From NCBI GenBank assembly GCA_900554395.1, contig USHB01000066.1, forward strand, positions 1 to 7,709: 7,709 nucleotides of DNA, in the 5' to 3' direction. The stretch's first letter is position 1. Each line of letters begins with the position of its first letter. Shown piece after piece: positions 6,405 to 7,709 of the stretch. A program made the translations under genes and the position numbers. The notes beneath the pieces were generated by a model that saw nothing but the letters and a program-made list of their open reading frames with translations, ran no database searches and was not told the DNA's origin. The DNA comes from an uncultured Phascolarctobacterium sp. (GTDB lineage Bacteria; Bacillota; Negativicutes; Acidaminococcales; Acidaminococcaceae).

Positions 6405-6713
6405 ATGGCAGCATTACATTTGGAAGCAGCAGATTTTAAAAAAGAAGTTTTGGAAGCAAAAGGCAAAGTTCTGGTTGACTTTTTTGCAACCTGGTGCGGA
6501 CCGTGCCAGATGCTCAGCCCGATTATCGACCAGCTTGCAAATGAAGTTACGGATGTAAAAATCTGTAAAGTTGATATTGATAAAGCGGAAGAACTGACCA
6601 ATGAATATGGCGTAGAAGTTGTTCCTACACTTATTCTTTTTGAAAATGGCCAGGTTGTAAAAAGCGTAAGCGGCGTAATGGCCAAACCTGCTATTTTGAA
6701 TATGCTGAAATAA
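6405..6713 (+). CDS. trxA: Thioredoxin
   Basis: A 102-residue cytoplasmic thiol-disulfide reductant that reduces ribonucleotide reductase, peroxiredoxins and other targets and is itself recharged by TrxB. The active site WCGPC is at 30-34 (redox cysteines C31 and C34), in the context FFATWCGPCQMLSPI. D25, the buried acid of the family, and the cis-proline P74 in EVVPTLILFENG are present. The length is standard. AAGGAG at 6391-6396 lies eight bases before ATG. trxB starts nine bases after the stop, making a two-gene unit under one promoter with no terminator between. Confidence 0.97.
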   Translation: MAALHLEAADFKKEVLEAKGKVLVDFFATWCGPCQMLSPIIDQLANEVTDVKICKVDIDKAEELTNEYGVEVVPTLILFENGQVVKSVSGVMAKPAILNMLK

Positions 6714-6722
6714 GGTGTTTTT

Positions 6723-7637
6723 ATGGCTGATAAAGTAACGGATATTATTATTATCGGCGGCGGCACAGCCGGTATGACGGCAGCGGTTTATGCCGGGCGT
6801 GCCGGGCGTAGCGTAAAAGTGTTGGAGCAGGGTATTCACGGCGGACAGATTGTTAATACTTCGCATGTGGAAAATTTTCCGGGCTTTGATAACATTGCCG
6901 GCTTTGAATTTGCTACGGCACTGTATGACCAGGCAGTTAAATTCGGTGCTGAATTTGTGTACGAAAAAGTTACCGGCATAGAACTTGATGGCGATATTAA
7001 ACGTGTGCTGACTGCTGATGGGCATTATGATGCCAAAGCGGTAATTATTGCAACCGGTGCACGCCCGCGTCCGATTGGCGTTTCTGGTGAAGAAAAATTT
7101 GTTGGCAGAGGCATTTCTTTCTGCGCTACTTGCGACGGCGCTTTTTACAAAGGCAAAACAGTAGCCGTTATTGGCGGCGGCAACACTGCGCTTGATGATA
7201 CTGTTGTGCTTTCGCAGCTTGCAGAAAAGGTTTACCTTATTCACCGCCGTCAGGAGTTCAGGGCAGAAAGGCAGCTTGTAGAAAAAGTTCACAAACCTGA
7301 AAATATTGAGTTTATTCTTGATACCGTTGTAACGGGCTTGAAAGGCGATAAGCGTCTTGAAGGGCTGGAACTGCAAAACAAAGTTACCGGAGAAAAATCT
7401 GAACTTGCGGTTGACGGTGTATTTGTGGCAATCGGCCAGATGCCGGAAAATGAAATGTTTAAAAATGTGGTGGAAGTTGACCCTGCCGGTTATATTGTTG
7501 CCGGTGAGGACTGCCATACAACCTGCCCCGGCATTTTTGCCGCTGGCGATGGACGTACCAAAAAAGTACGCCAGTTAACTACCGCAGCGGCGGATGGCAC
7601 TGTTGCAGCACTTGCTGCCAGTGAATATATTGGCTGA
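6723..7637 (+). CDS. trxB: Thioredoxin reductase (NADPH)
   Basis: A 304-residue homodimeric FAD enzyme that passes electrons from NADPH to thioredoxin. The N-terminal FAD motif is GGGTAG (12-17; the family usually has GGGPAG). The redox-active CATC is at 134-137 in ISFCATCDGAF. The NADPH domain has GGGNTA (151-156) and HRR (174-176) in YLIHRRQEFRAE, the latter recognising the 2'-phosphate, so NADPH rather than a ferredoxin is the likely donor. The C-terminal FAD motif is FAAGDGR (272-278, D276), followed by RQLTTAAADG (283-292). Length is close to the usual 305-320. AAGGTG (6712-6717), overlapping the trxA stop, serves as ribosome-binding site five bases before ATG. It pairs functionally with trxA just upstream and ends before a terminator. 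Confidence 0.96.
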   Translation: MADKVTDIIIIGGGTAGMTAAVYAGRAGRSVKVLEQGIHGGQIVNTSHVENFPGFDNIAGFEFATALYDQAVKFGAEFVYEKVTGIELDGDIKRVLTADGHYDAKAVIIATGARPRPIGVSGEEKFVGRGISFCATCDGAFYKGKTVAVIGGGNTALDDTVVLSQLAEKVYLIHRRQEFRAERQLVEKVHKPENIEFILDTVVTGLKGDKRLEGLELQNKVTGEKSELAVDGVFVAIGQMPENEMFKNVVEVDPAGYIVAGEDCHTTCPGIFAAGDGRTKKVRQLTTAAADGTVAALAASEYIG

Positions 7638-7649
7638 AAATTAATAATT

Positions 7650-7686
7650 AACGGCTTTTGCAAATGCAGGAGCCGTTTCTTTTTTT
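7650..7686 (+). terminator. Rho-independent terminator of trxA-trxB
   Basis: AACGGCT (7650-7656) pairs with AGCCGTT (7671-7677), continued by two G-U pairs and TGC/GCA around an AAAT loop, giving a 12-pair stem. A T-rich run (7677-7686, with one C) follows. Confidence 0.88.
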
Positions 7687-7688
7687 AG

Positions 7689-7704
7689 AATAGGTAAACC
7701 TATT
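7689..7704. promoter_or_regulatory. Operator-like perfect inverted repeat at the window edge
   Basis: AATAGGT (7689-7695) and ACCTATT (7698-7704) form a perfect 7+7 palindrome with a 2-base spacer, just past the trxB terminator. TTTACA (7703-7708), resembling a -35 box, overlaps its right edge. The AGGT/ACCT core resembles metal-responsive DtxR/MntR-type operators. This is an inference, and the controlled gene would lie outside the window. Confidence 0.4.
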
Positions 7705-7709
7705 TACAA

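Noticed and set aside
6414..7517. Long minus-strand open frame of 367 codons opposite trxA and trxB
   Set aside because: It lies entirely antisense to two clear enzymes, its translation is low-complexity-like (rich in N, F and K) with no recognisable motif, and it has no convincing ribosome-binding site. It is a by-product of codon bias.
1..7709. CRISPR array, insertion sequence, phage or defence system
   Set aside because: No regularly spaced repeats, transposase or integrase motifs, or unexplained coding stretches were found; nearly all sequence is assigned to housekeeping genes.

Overview
The window reads as an ordinary chromosomal stretch of a low-to-moderate GC, Firmicutes-type anaerobe. 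The order rng (RNase G), rplU, prp, rpmA is a Firmicutes signature. Prp and an L27 with a cleavable N-terminal extension occur together, as in Firmicutes and a few related groups. RNase G combined with a DcuC-type dicarboxylate carrier suggests a member of the Negativicutes, perhaps Acidaminococcaceae. That assignment is an inference from gene content and was not tested by any search.

Layout. (1) Positions 1-2010 hold the 3' part of a DcuC-family carrier followed 18 bp later by an inosine-uridine type nucleoside hydrolase, closed by a hairpin terminator. (2) A tRNA-Arg(CCG) gene with encoded CCA lies on the minus strand and converges on that terminator. It is divergent from the next plus-strand unit, so 2092-2219 carries back-to-back promoters. 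(3) Positions 2220-5157 hold an AI-2E/PerM-family membrane protein, a small cysteine-rich CGGC-domain protein and RNase G, closely spaced on the plus strand. (4) A consensus-like promoter begins inside the last codons of rng and drives rplU-prp-rpmA through a structured leader of about 100 nt; a strong terminator follows rpmA. (5) trxA-trxB form a two-gene thioredoxin unit with its own extended -10 promoter and terminator. (6) The window ends in a perfect 7+7 inverted repeat that looks like an operator for a gene beyond the edge.

How the genes work together. Group 4 makes ribosomal proteins L21 and L27 and the protease that matures L27; RNase G upstream acts in rRNA and mRNA processing. TrxA and TrxB form a complete NADPH-to-disulfide relay. 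The carrier and hydrolase pair is probably catabolic. I see no CRISPR array, phage gene, insertion sequence or obvious new defence system. The points most worth a second look are the start codon of rng (an ACG sits where an ATG would be expected), the altered residue at the Prp cleavage site of L27, the CNGC variant in the CGGC protein, the L21 leader and the terminal palindrome.
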